Assembly (NCBI RefSeq): GCF_051465645.1
Contig: NZ_CP195790.1
Span: 5,394,001 to 5,458,000 of the forward strand
Direction: 5' to 3'
DNA from: Planctomicrobium sp051465645
Lineage (GTDB): Bacteria; Planctomycetota; Planctomycetia; Planctomycetales; Planctomycetaceae
DNA: 64,000 nucleotides
Below, piece by piece: positions 8,811-17,700 of the stretch. The stretch's first letter is position 1. Every line of letters starts with the position of its first letter. The translations under genes and the position numbers were made by a program. The notes beneath the pieces were generated by a model. That model was given only the letters and a program-made list of their open reading frames with translations, was not told the DNA's origin and did no database searches.

Positions 8811-8867
8811 ATGAAACCTTGTTTCTATAAACCAGATACCGCGACATCAATTCAGAAAACGCTCTAA
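8811..8867 (+). CDS. 18-codon leader ORF overlapping the FtsK/EssC-like gene
   Basis: The ATG at 8811 opens MKPCFYKPDTATSIQKTL and then TAA, which overlaps the next ATG as TAATG. Such an overlap would allow translational coupling to the large ATPase gene. The second half (PDTATSIQKTL) is repeated almost unchanged before argD at 26430. No strong ribosome binding site is visible, so it may instead be a non-translated DNA or RNA element. Confidence 0.3.
   Translation: MKPCFYKPDTATSIQKTL
8832..8865 (+). repeat. 34-bp repeated element, copy 1
   Basis: This 34-bp stretch matches 26430-26463 at 31 positions, with 22 consecutive identical bases (8844-8865). It ends one base before the ATG of the FtsK/EssC-like gene. 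The other copy ends five bases before the argD start. The shared position just before unrelated coding sequences suggests a functional leader element or a recombination trace. Confidence 0.7.
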
Positions 8868-11800
8868 TGACCACGAGCCTAAATCATCTGATTGCCACAT
8901 TTCGCGAAGCGATTCAACGCAGGCAAACTGCAGAGGCGACACTGCATTCGTTGAGTCATGGACAGGATCAAAAAGAACTTGCGTCACAGAAGCAGTTGAA
9001 TGAAATCATTCGCTATCGTGATTCTCAAATTGCTGAAATGACAGCTAAGTACGAAGCCGATTACACGACGGTCGATCAAGATTACGCAGATCGAATCGCG
9101 GCTTCTGAAGATGCACATCGTCGGCGATCACAAGAGATCAGCAGTGTCGCAAACCGGGCCTTCACTGATCTGGAGAAGCAAAAAAGTGACAGCACCTGGG
9201 TGGTCACCTCAGTGATGGACGATACTGCGATCGACAGTCCTGTTCGAGAATACGAACGATTCAAGACGGTACTGCTGAAATCGCGAGAAGAGGTCACTCA
9301 GGAGCAATCGAACCTGAATGATCTTGTCAGCAAAGCGCTGGAAGAACGTGGCGCTAAGAGAGAAAATATCGGAAAATTTGGGCCTCCCCCTGTGGATCGA
9401 GATGAGGCGGCTGCCCGATTTGCGAAGGCGACAACAGGGACTCGTGAGGCACTGAAGCTGCTCAATAAATTGTTGCTGCCTCAACTCTTTCGAGGATTTC
9501 GGCCCATTGCGCTTTACGCGGTGCTCACCTGTGTCGTGGCCTTACCGGTTTTTCTTTATGCCGACCCGCAGATTGCTGGCGTCACCGGTTCCAGAACCGA
9601 AACGATGTGGATTGTTGTCTCGCTGATTCTGGGAGCAATCGGAGCATTATTAATCACACTGGTTCTCTTTACCCTGTCATCGATGCGACAGTCAGATGTG
9701 ATGCGGCAATTGCAGGAGAAGATGACGGAGGTTGATTGGGTTCATCATCATTGGATGAAAATTGCCAAAGAACAGTTGGCGCAACGTCAGAAAGAGTTCG
9801 AAGCGTTTCAGAAGCTGGTCGAACGAGATCGCAAACAGTCGCTGCGCCGCTATGAAGCCGCTCATCAGGAAGGTTTCCAGCAGATCGAGCAGCAACGCGA
9901 CAAATCCTGGGCTGAAGAAGAGACTCGCTATCGCAATGAACAGCAGCTCCTGCAAACCGAGCGTCAGGGGATGCTTGGCCAGATGCAGCAGGCGATCACC
10001 GATGCTCTGCAATCGATTCAGCAGCACTGGGCCGGGGAAGTCGAACGTCTGCAGGCGGAAGTGGAGCAGCTTTCCGCCACTCGCCGACGGACTCAGTTGG
10101 AACAGTCTTCCCGATTGCGAGCCGAGTGGACACAGGCGACGCTGCAATTCGAAGGGGCACTTCAATCGGCAGCGAGAATCAGTCGAGATCAATTTCCGGA
10201 GTGGTCCTCTCTGATTTCGCGATCATGGAAGCCACCTGTGCAGATTCCAGAAGCAATTCGCCTCGGAGAGTTCAATCTGGATCTCAGTCATTTAGAAGGT
10301 GCAAATCCAGAGGATGCACGACTGGCGCTGAAGAAAACGCAGCACATCTTTCCATTAGAACTCACGTTTCCCGAAGCGGCATCAGTTCTGTTCGCCTCAC
10401 CAACTTCTGCTGCTCGTGAACAGGCCATTGCTGGTTTACAAACGTTGATGCTGCGGCTCCTCACATTGCTTCCGCCAGGGAAAATTCGATTTACGATCAT
10501 TGATCCTGTTGGACTGGGAGAGAGTTTCGGAGGGTTCATGCATCTCACCGATTATGATGAGATGTTGGTCACGAACCGGATCTGGACAGAGTCGAATCAG
10601 ATTGAAAAGCGCCTCGAAGATTTGACGGAACACATGGAGAATATTCTGCAGAAATATCTCCGAAACGAATTTCAGACGATTGAAGAATACAACAACTCTG
10701 CAGGGGAAGTTGCGGAGCCTTATCACTTTCTGGTGATCAGTGATTTCCCTGCCAAGTTCAGTGAAATCGCAGCAAGACGTCTGGTCAGTGTCATTAACAG
10801 CGGCCCGCGATGCGGGGTCTATACGTTGATGAACTATGATCCGGGCAAGCAGTTGCCGAACAACTTCAGTCTGTCAGATGTTGATGGTCGGATGACGAAG
10901 TTCGTCTGGAAAGAATCCGCCTTCCACGCAGCAACTCCAGAAGTTGGGCAATGGCCGATTTCTATAGAAGAGGTTCCACGGCCTGAAGACTTCACCGCGA
11001 TTGTGAAGATGGTTGGGGAAGCGTCGAAAGATGCCCGACGAGTTGAGGTCTCCTTCGCTCGCATCACTCCTCACGCGGATGAAATCTGGCAAGGAGACAG
11101 TCGCTCTGAAGTGGTAATCCCACTGGGACGAGCAGGGGCCACCAAGCTGCAGATGATGCGGATTGGTAAAGGAACTTCACAGCATATGCTGGTCGCCGGG
11201 AAAACCGGGTCAGGCAAGTCGACATTCCTTCATATTCTGATCACCAACCTGTCGCTGTATTACAGTCCTGATGAAGTGAACTTCTTCCTGATCGACTTCA
11301 AGAAGGGGGTTGAGTTCAAGGATTACGCGACGCGGCAACTTCCACATGCTCAGGTCATCGCAGTGGAAAGCGATCGTGAGTTTGGTGTCAGTGCTTTGCA
11401 GCGACTTGGTGACATTCTTCAGGAACGGGGAGAACTATTTCGACGGCATGGCGTGCAGGATATCGCCGGATTCCGCAATACGACGGGGCAGGTGATGCCT
11501 CGGATCTTTCTGGTCATTGACGAGTTTCAGGAATTCTTCGTTGAAGATGACAAGATCGGTCAAAATGCAACGCTCCTGCTTGACCGGTTAGTGCGGCAGG
11601 GACGTGCGTTCGGGATTCATGTCATTCTCGGTTCGCAAACACTCGGGGGGGCGTACTCGCTCGCGAGAAGCACATTAGGGCAGGTTGCGATTCGTGTTGC
11701 GTTGCAATGCAGTGAATCCGACGCCCATCTAATTTTGAGTGAAGACAACTCGGCCGCGCGCTTACTGACTCGGCCAGGGGAAGCGATCTATAACGATGCG

Positions 11801-12856
11801 AACGGCATGATGGAGGGGAATCATCCATTTCAGATTGCCTGGATCAGCGACGAACAGCGTGAGCAGGCGATGGAGACGATGCAGGGACTGATTCAACAAC
11901 AGAAGAGAACCGTTGAGCCGGCGATTGTGTTTGAAGGAAATATTCCTTCTGACTTGAGATTGAACCGACGCGTGACGGATCTTGTTGACCAGTATGCGAC
12001 GAGAGAATCTGCAATCTCGTCCCCAACGATCTGGTTGGGCGATGCCGTCGAAATCGCTCCGGCAACCGCGTTGAAATTCCATCGACAGAATGGAAATAAC
12101 CTATTGCTGGTCGGGCAGGATGCTGATGCCGCTCAAGGCGTGATGGTCGCTTCGTTGATCTCACTCGTTGCCTCGCTGTCGCCACATCAGGAGGAGAATT
12201 CCCTGTTTGTGATGGACGGAAGCCATGTCGGTTCACCAGAGGCAGAGATCTGGAATCAGGTGGCAAATGAGTTTGAATCCGATGTTCGTCGTGTGAGCCC
12301 AAACGAAGCTCCGTTGTTGATGCAGGCACTGACTGCGGAATTACAGAAGCGCGAAGAATCGCCGCAGCCAAACACCCCGCCGCTCTTTTTGTTTGTCTTC
12401 AATATCGCTCGATTCCGTGACCTGCGAAAAGTGGAAGACGATTTCGGCATGAGCAGTTTTGGCATGGGAAGCAGCGAGCCGAAACCTGCCGAGCCGGGGA
12501 AGCTCTTTGCTGACTTGTTGAGTCGCGGTCCTGCAGTCGGAATTCATACGATCGTCTGGTGCGATTCCAACAACAACGTGGAACGCTGGTTTTCACGGCA
12601 GACACTCCGCGAACTGGAGATGCGGGTTGCGTTCCAGATGAATGCCTCCGATTCCAGCAATTTGATCGACTCACCAGCCGCCTCTCGACTGGGAACGCAC
12701 CGCGCCTTGCTGTATCGCGAAGAGACTGGAACGACGGAGAAATTCCGCCCTTATGGAGTTCCTGCTTTAGAATGGCTGCAAAAGGTGAAAAGGCGGTTGC
12801 AGAACCAGGAAGGTGGCGAATCGGAATCCGATCTCGAAGAGTTCACGATCCTGTAG
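8867..12856 (+). CDS. Membrane FtsK/SpoIIIE-domain (EssC/EccC-like) ATPase
   Basis: 1,329 residues. Order: helical coiled coil (about 1-190); two membrane segments (about 208-230 and 246-272); a second long coiled coil (275-430) rich in Gln and Glu; a linker domain (430-760); an intact FtsK/SpoIIIE ATPase domain with Walker A GKTGSGKS (778-785) and Walker B FLVIDEFQEFF (Asp885, Glu886); then a second RecA-like domain with a decayed P-loop (VGQDADAAQ, about residue 1080). The DNA-reading gamma domain of true FtsK is missing. Tandem ATPase domains behind a membrane anchor resemble the type VII secretion motors EssC/EccC, but no WXG100 substrate or other ESX-like gene lies nearby. Inferred role: a membrane-bound substrate- or DNA-pumping motor. 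It is monocistronic and carries a repeated element in its leader. Confidence 0.85.
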   Translation: MTTSLNHLIATFREAIQRRQTAEATLHSLSHGQDQKELASQKQLNEIIRYRDSQIAEMTAKYEADYTTVDQDYADRIAASEDAHRRRSQEISSVANRAFTDLEKQKSDSTWVVTSVMDDTAIDSPVREYERFKTVLLKSREEVTQEQSNLNDLVSKALEERGAKRENIGKFGPPPVDRDEAAARFAKATTGTREALKLLNKLLLPQLFRGFRPIALYAVLTCVVALPVFLYADPQIAGVTGSRTETMWIVVSLILGAIGALLITLVLFTLSSMRQSDVMRQLQEKMTEVDWVHHHWMKIAKEQLAQRQKEFEAFQKLVERDRKQSLRRYEAAHQEGFQQIEQQRDKSWAEEETRYRNEQQLLQTERQGMLGQMQQAITDALQSIQQHWAGEVERLQAEVEQLSATRRRTQLEQSSRLRAEWTQATLQFEGALQSAARISRDQFPEWSSLISRSWKPPVQIPEAIRLGEFNLDLSHLEGANPEDARLALKKTQHIFPLELTFPEAASVLFASPTSAAREQAIAGLQTLMLRLLTLLPPGKIRFTIIDPVGLGESFGGFMHLTDYDEMLVTNRIWTESNQIEKRLEDLTEHMENILQKYLRNEFQTIEEYNNSAGEVAEPYHFLVISDFPAKFSEIAARRLVSVINSGPRCGVYTLMNYDPGKQLPNNFSLSDVDGRMTKFVWKESAFHAATPEVGQWPISIEEVPRPEDFTAIVKMVGEASKDARRVEVSFARITPHADEIWQGDSRSEVVIPLGRAGATKLQMMRIGKGTSQHMLVAGKTGSGKSTFLHILITNLSLYYSPDEVNFFLIDFKKGVEFKDYATRQLPHAQVIAVESDREFGVSALQRLGDILQERGELFRRHGVQDIAGFRNTTGQVMPRIFLVIDEFQEFFVEDDKIGQNATLLLDRLVRQGRAFGIHVILGSQTLGGAYSLARSTLGQVAIRVALQCSESDAHLILSEDNSAARLLTRPGEAIYNDANGMMEGNHPFQIAWISDEQREQAMETMQGLIQQQKRTVEPAIVFEGNIPSDLRLNRRVTDLVDQYATRESAISSPTIWLGDAVEIAPATALKFHRQNGNNLLLVGQDADAAQGVMVASLISLVASLSPHQEENSLFVMDGSHVGSPEAEIWNQVANEFESDVRRVSPNEAPLLMQALTAELQKREESPQPNTPPLFLFVFNIARFRDLRKVEDDFGMSSFGMGSSEPKPAEPGKLFADLLSRGPAVGIHTIVWCDSNNNVERWFSRQTLRELEMRVAFQMNASDSSNLIDSPAASRLGTHRALLYREETGTTEKFRPYGVPALEWLQKVKRRLQNQEGGESESDLEEFTIL

Positions 12857-12935
12857 TGCTGGAGCCTGATGCCGTCTGGTGCTCGTTCGTGTTCGACCTG
12901 AAGTTTGTGCGGCGAGTGATCGGACTCAGCCAGAC

Positions 12936-13502
12936 TTACCAGGGAGCTTCCATCAGGCCAACGATCTGCCGGGCCATTTGTGTGACGGCTTCCTGAGTCG
13001 CGGTCTGCATCGATTGACCGGCTTCTGGAGCGAATGTCACGTTGATCACAGCTTGAGAAAACTGTGAAGAGATCGGGACGGTCTGCTGGGCAAGGATCTG
13101 CCCGCTGCGAGTGTCTTCCCAGACAATCTCAACACCGAGTGACAGTTCCAGCTCGCGCGGGTCGTCGTACTTGTTCTGGTTGGCGGGGGACTTGTTGACG
13201 CTGACAACTCGACCGATGAGCCGTGTGTCTGCCTGATCGTCACTGGCAAGTCGGAAGGGGGTTCGCAGCTGAATCTGCTTCTGGACTGCTTCTGTCAGTT
13301 GCAGTTCAAACCCACGACGGTAGCCGCCGCCGTTGTAATCTGCTTTGTAAGCCTCGTTGGTGAATGTCGGGACGTGCACACTACGGACTTCTGGCCCGTA
13401 AGGACTGCCAACGATATATCCACAACCTGTCAGCGCAATTCCCCAGCTCATGACCAGCGTCATGCAGAGCAGGCGGCTGTATATGGGAATCGCCAGTGTC
13501 AT
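12936..13502 (-). CDS. lptE: LptE-like LPS-assembly lipoprotein
   Basis: 188 residues with a signal peptide ending in a lipobox (ALTGCGY, Cys27), directly followed by the LptE/RlpB family start (GCGYIVGSPYGPEVRSVHVPTFTN). The body has the alternating strands and helices of the family, including EAVQKQIQLRTPFRLA and ADTRLIGRVVSV. LptE plugs the LptD barrel that inserts lipopolysaccharide into the outer membrane. It is the last gene of a minus-strand set after recO and a TPR lipoprotein, about 100 nt behind the latter. Start alternatives at residues 14 and 18 exist; the first ATG gives the longest signal peptide. Confidence 0.85.
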   Translation of the reverse strand: MTLAIPIYSRLLCMTLVMSWGIALTGCGYIVGSPYGPEVRSVHVPTFTNEAYKADYNGGGYRRGFELQLTEAVQKQIQLRTPFRLASDDQADTRLIGRVVSVNKSPANQNKYDDPRELELSLGVEIVWEDTRSGQILAQQTVPISSQFSQAVINVTFAPEAGQSMQTATQEAVTQMARQIVGLMEAPW

Positions 13503-13605
13503 CTTGAACAGATCATCTGATTGGAAGGGCAGGTCGAGCAGGGTTGCCTGATTGAAAGCGGCACTAGTCGACGTGCAATGCAGATTCCTGATCGGTCAAT
13601 CTGCG

Positions 13606-15198
13606 TTAGAAACCGCTTTGCAGGATTTTGCTCTTCCCGGGCTTTTCTGCCAAGTCGTCTTTTCGCGTTGGAGGCGGATTCTCTGGGACTTTTTCCAGTT
13701 TTGGTGGCTCTTTTACGCTGCGAAGTGGATTCATCCGCTGCAACCAGTTCGGTTCCGCTGCCGGAGCAGGGAGTGGTTCAATTCCGGCCGGTTGCCGTGG
13801 CTCGACAGGTGTCTGCTGAGATTGAGCCGGTGGTTGCTGCTGAGGTTGCTGTGATTCTGGTGCGGCCGGAGTTGCGGCCACTTTCTTCTTCTTGAAGTTG
13901 AGCGGTGAATTCGCCCAACGCTTCTCTTCTTCCTGAATCTCTAAAAGCAGCTCTCTCGCTTTCGGAGCGTACGGAGAATCTGGATACTTGTTGATGATCT
14001 GGTAGCAGTGAAGTTTGACGCCGGGGTTGTTGCGTTTCACTCGGTAGAAGTCAACGAGATCCCAGATTCGGGCGACTTCTGCATCTTTCAGGATGCCGAT
14101 TTCCTGTTCAAGTTCCCCACGCTCATCTTCGGTCAGGGATGGGAAGATCGCCAGCAACTCTTGTTTCAACTCTCGGGCACTGGTCAGAGCTTCGTCGTCG
14201 TAAGCAGCCCCTTGATAGGATGCGAGTGCGACGTGTGATCCCAGCATATACGCATCCTTCAGGTGGATGCTGTCGGGATACTGTTCTCGGAGCAAGGTGT
14301 ATAGACGTCGAGCTTCGACGTAGTCATCTGTTCGCAGTGCGTGATTCGCGGCGAGCATCAACGCGTCGGGAGCCAATGGGCCAGTCGAATCGTGTAACCA
14401 GATGGAACGGAGAGCCTGCTTGCCACGTCCAGCAGTATCGAACGTCGGCCGGGATTTATCCGTCAGGTTCGGAAAGACAGGGACACGCGACAGCGTTGAA
14501 GGGCCGCCATTCCGTTCTGCAGACTCGGCGCTGGCGACTTTGACTTCACCGTTCTCGCCGGTTTGAGTGCTTTCTTCAGGGAACCCCAGCCAGTAACGGG
14601 CGATGCGGAACATCTGCCGCGTTGTCGGATCGAGGTAGCGTGTCGATGGATAGCGAACGAGCAGGTCTTCGTAGGTTTCCTGTGCATCGGCGTAATGACG
14701 CTGAGCATATTGGGATTCTGCGAGCATGAAGATCGCATCCTCTTCAATCGCGTCGCCGTAGTTGCCGTACATATCGTGAGGACGTTTGTCTTCCATCCCC
14801 AGGTTACGGCGGAATCGAGCTCCAAAAGATTCGTATCGCTGCCGTCGCTCTTTGGCGAGACGCTGGAATCCTTTTTCGGCCTCTTTGTATTTGCCTGCGT
14901 CGTAGAGTTCTTTGGCGGCGTCAAATTCTTCAAGTGCAGCGATTGTTTCCGGGTCACCACCTCGTTTGAGGTCTTCCCGCTTTCGATCCCAGTTCGACTG
15001 ATTTAAAGAACGTTCGGTTGGTCCTTGAACCCCTGCGATGGAATAGCTCGGGTTCTTGTCCATTTCCGCCCGAACTTGCTCCTGTCGTGACAACTTCAAA
15101 CTGCCGCACCCTGAGCCGATAACCATGCCGCTGACGATCAGGGCAGGCCATTTGCTCTTGTTGAGCTGCTGTAACAGGTTTTGGAAGTGGTCTGACAT
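13606..15198 (-). CDS. TPR lipoprotein, BamD-like
   Basis: 530 residues from the ATG at 15198; the frame opens 26 codons earlier without signal-like sequence. A hydrophobic stretch ends in a lipobox GSGC near residue 33. Tetratricopeptide-like units follow: AAKELYDAGKYKEAEKGFQRLAKE, ESQYAQRHYADAQETYEDLLVRYPSTR (in pieces), VEARRLYTLLREQYPDS and CYQIINKYPDSPYAPKARELL. The last is the pattern of YfiO/BamD proteins, which help fold outer-membrane barrels. The C-terminal 100 residues are Gln/Pro-rich and disordered. BamD itself is about 245 residues, so this is an enlarged relative; lying next to lptE, it fits a role in outer-membrane assembly (inference). Confidence 0.75.
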   Translation of the reverse strand: MSDHFQNLLQQLNKSKWPALIVSGMVIGSGCGSLKLSRQEQVRAEMDKNPSYSIAGVQGPTERSLNQSNWDRKREDLKRGGDPETIAALEEFDAAKELYDAGKYKEAEKGFQRLAKERRQRYESFGARFRRNLGMEDKRPHDMYGNYGDAIEEDAIFMLAESQYAQRHYADAQETYEDLLVRYPSTRYLDPTTRQMFRIARYWLGFPEESTQTGENGEVKVASAESAERNGGPSTLSRVPVFPNLTDKSRPTFDTAGRGKQALRSIWLHDSTGPLAPDALMLAANHALRTDDYVEARRLYTLLREQYPDSIHLKDAYMLGSHVALASYQGAAYDDEALTSARELKQELLAIFPSLTEDERGELEQEIGILKDAEVARIWDLVDFYRVKRNNPGVKLHCYQIINKYPDSPYAPKARELLLEIQEEEKRWANSPLNFKKKKVAATPAAPESQQPQQQPPAQSQQTPVEPRQPAGIEPLPAPAAEPNWLQRMNPLRSVKEPPKLEKVPENPPPTRKDDLAEKPGKSKILQSGF

Positions 15199-15284
15199 GA
15201 ACCCGTTCTCGAACAATAGTTCGTTGTGTAAAGCACCTGCCAAATTCCCAAATGGGCAGGGACTTTGTGAAAACACATCCGCTT

Positions 15285-16034
15285 TCAGGTCATCGTGACC
15301 AACGAAAGTGTTTTAGGACGTCGACCAAGCACGTGCGAAATTGCTGCAGTTGCCAGTCGACGAATCTCCTTTTTCTGTGATGCGGAAACATTCAGTTGAT
15401 TCAATTGCTGAGGGGGGGATTCCAGCAATTGATGGAGCAGAGCCAGGCTGCCAGGTTCGAATTCCGACGCTTGATACTCGGAACGTCCACATCGTGAACA
15501 GATCAATCCGCTTTGTGAGACCCAAAATCTGGCGGAATCTTCAATTACGAGATTCTCGCGGCAGATTGTGCAGGAGAAGAAGTCAGGCAATTGCCCAATC
15601 TCCTGCAGCGTCATCAGTTCGAACCAGGTGACCGAGGTGAATGGGGAGTCTGCGGTGGACAGGGCGTCCAGCGAGATAATCGCCGCATCAAAGAGATCCG
15701 GATGAGGGTCCCCTTCTTCCGTCAAAGAGTTTAGAAGCTCTGCAATGTAGTACCCGGCATAGAGATGCGACAAACTACCGGCGAGTGGCTGGAAACGCTT
15801 CAGGAGCTGCGATTCCGTCAGTAAGTCCAGAGTTCCGTGTGATTTTTGAATGAAGACGATACGGCAGTGAGAAAGGATGTCTAATCCGGACTCAAACGCA
15901 CTTTTCAGGCGTTTCGCCCCCTTCGCAAGTGCGGAAACTTTGCCAAAATCTTTCGTAAACAAAGTGACGACACGGCTGGATTCGCTGAAATCCGCCTGAC
16001 GAATGACAATGGCTTCTGTTTTCTCGGTCGACAT
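15285..16034 (-). CDS. recO: DNA repair protein RecO
   Basis: 249 residues, the usual length. The N-terminal OB fold begins with KTEAIVIRQADFSESSRVVTLFT and continues GKVSALAKGAKR, the family signature. The helical middle has SHLYAGYYIAELLNSL. A four-Cys zinc site lies at CTIC (about 154-157) and CSRC (about 178-181). RecO loads RecA on SSB-coated single strands together with RecR, which is also encoded in this window (58 kb). It is the first gene of the recO-TPR lipoprotein-lptE run, with an 86-nt gap to the second gene. Confidence 0.95.
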   Translation of the reverse strand: MSTEKTEAIVIRQADFSESSRVVTLFTKDFGKVSALAKGAKRLKSAFESGLDILSHCRIVFIQKSHGTLDLLTESQLLKRFQPLAGSLSHLYAGYYIAELLNSLTEEGDPHPDLFDAAIISLDALSTADSPFTSVTWFELMTLQEIGQLPDFFSCTICRENLVIEDSARFWVSQSGLICSRCGRSEYQASEFEPGSLALLHQLLESPPQQLNQLNVSASQKKEIRRLATAAISHVLGRRPKTLSLVTMT

Positions 16035-16312
16035 GCAACAGGCAGTTCACTGGAGCCAGACCCCGGAATCGGGAAGAGATCAAAATGTCATTGTGCAGGG
16101 AATGCCCAATATCCGCCAGATGAAGTTTCGAACGTCGCGGAGCGATCGTGTATCGTGCTTTCAGGTCATGACTAACGGCAAACCAGACGTTGGGGCTGGT
16201 CAGTGTTGGTTGATGAGATCGGAAAAGTTAACGAAATTGTGTGTGAATATTTTTGTTCTCAAAGCTATAGTTTTGTTTAAACGCGCGTTTTAATTCAGTT
16301 TGGGAGACGTCG

Positions 16313-17590
16313 GTGCGGAATCCGCTGCTATTGGTCGCAGGGTTAGGATTGGTATTGATCGCGGGCGGCTGCCAGCCCCGTAACCAACTTGTACAGACGC
16401 CGCCACCAAAGGTGACCGTCGCCGTGCCGGTCGAAAAGCCGGTTCAAGACTACTTCTATACGACAGGGCAAACCCGGGCAGTTGCTTCAGTGCAGTTGCG
16501 GGCGCGAGTCTCTGGTTATCTCGACGAGATCCGATTCAAAGACGGGGACATGGTCAAAAAGGATCAGGTCCTCTTTGTCATTGATCAGGCCCCTTATCAG
16601 GCGGCTCTCGATTCTGCCGTTGCCTCTCTGGCAAAAGCGAAGGCCCAGCTCAACCTTGCTGAGAAGCAATTGCAGCGAACCAGCGCGCTCGCCAAAGAAA
16701 ATGCAGCAACGGAAAGTAATCTGGATATTCAACAGTCACACCGTGAGGCGGCTGTCGCTGATGTGGCTGCTGCCGAAGCTGCGATGCGTCAGGCCCAGCT
16801 GAACCTCGACTACACCGAAATCAAGGCTCCGTTCGATGGTCGGATTGGTCGACATATGGTTGACCTCGGAAATCTGGTCGCAATTGGAGAGACATTGCTC
16901 GCTTCACTGGAAGCGGTCGATCCGATCTATGTGTATTTCACGCTCAGTGAACAAGAGTTACTGACCTTTATGGAAGGGACAAAGACTGGCTCAATCCCGG
17001 TGATTGATGAGACCGATCCTCCATTGTTCGAACTGGCAATTGGAAGCAGCGACAATTTTCTGTTTCAGGGGAAGCTTGATTTCCGTGAATTCGGGATCAA
17101 TCCTCAAACGGGAACAACTGACCGCCGCGCTGTCTTTCAGAATTCTGACGTCACGCTGGTGCCGGGGTTGTTCTGCCGCTTGCGTGCTCCCGTCGGGCCG
17201 CCCAAAGAGCGATTGCTTGTTGATGAACGGGCTGTTTCGACCGACCAGCGCGGAAAATTTCTGCTGGTTGTGAACGCTGAGAACAAGGTTGAGCTGAAGA
17301 TTGTCAAAGTGGGACCGCTCCATCAGGGGCTGCGTGTCATTGAATCGGGGATCGCCAAAACCGACAGAGTGGTCATTAACGGTTTGCAACGCGCTCGTCC
17401 GGAAAGTGTGGTGGATCCGACCGAGGTCCCAATGGAGGCCCGTATTAACGGTGCTGCGGTTGGCGGGAAGCCTGCTGGAGCCGATCATCCAGCAAAGGCT
17501 AAAGCCGCTGAGAAAACTCCAGCAGATGCGAAGAACGAGACAGCCGAGAGCTCGAAACCTGCTTCGAAGGAAGAGCCTGCAGCCATGTGA
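16313..17590 (+). CDS. RND efflux periplasmic adaptor
   Basis: 425 residues, GTG start at 16313 preceded by GGGAGAC. A lipobox AGGC (Cys near residue 20) anchors it to the inner membrane. The barrel-sandwich half-motif (VRARVSGYLDEIRFKDGDMVKKDQVLF in parts), a coiled-coil hairpin (about 95-165, AKAKAQLNLAEKQLQRTSALAKENA) and the second lipoyl half (NLDYTEIKAPFDGRIGRHMVDLGNLV) identify an AcrA/MexA-type membrane fusion protein. The C-terminal 50 residues are an Ala/Lys/Pro tail. It joins the pump encoded 110 nt downstream to an outer-membrane channel; no TolC-like gene lies in the window. Confidence 0.95.
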   Translation: MRNPLLLVAGLGLVLIAGGCQPRNQLVQTPPPKVTVAVPVEKPVQDYFYTTGQTRAVASVQLRARVSGYLDEIRFKDGDMVKKDQVLFVIDQAPYQAALDSAVASLAKAKAQLNLAEKQLQRTSALAKENAATESNLDIQQSHREAAVADVAAAEAAMRQAQLNLDYTEIKAPFDGRIGRHMVDLGNLVAIGETLLASLEAVDPIYVYFTLSEQELLTFMEGTKTGSIPVIDETDPPLFELAIGSSDNFLFQGKLDFREFGINPQTGTTDRRAVFQNSDVTLVPGLFCRLRAPVGPPKERLLVDERAVSTDQRGKFLLVVNAENKVELKIVKVGPLHQGLRVIESGIAKTDRVVINGLQRARPESVVDPTEVPMEARINGAAVGGKPAGADHPAKAKAAEKTPADAKNETAESSKPASKEEPAAM

Positions 17591-17700
17591 GTTGTTTCCT
17601 CTGCTGGTCACTGGCAGGGGAAATTGCTGTTGATGGTCTGCTGGAAATGCTCTGCTCCTGTTCGATGTTTCCCACACAGTGCTTCTTCGGGAATTGATTC

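Larger units (their letters stand above)
8220..8866 (+). other. 650-bp gap with hairpin and short leader ORF
   Basis: No full-size gene. The gap holds a terminator-like hairpin with an adjacent GCGTTG/CAACGC hairpin near 8452-8474, and, directly before the FtsK/EssC-like gene, an 18-codon ORF carrying the repeated element described separately. Confidence 0.5.
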
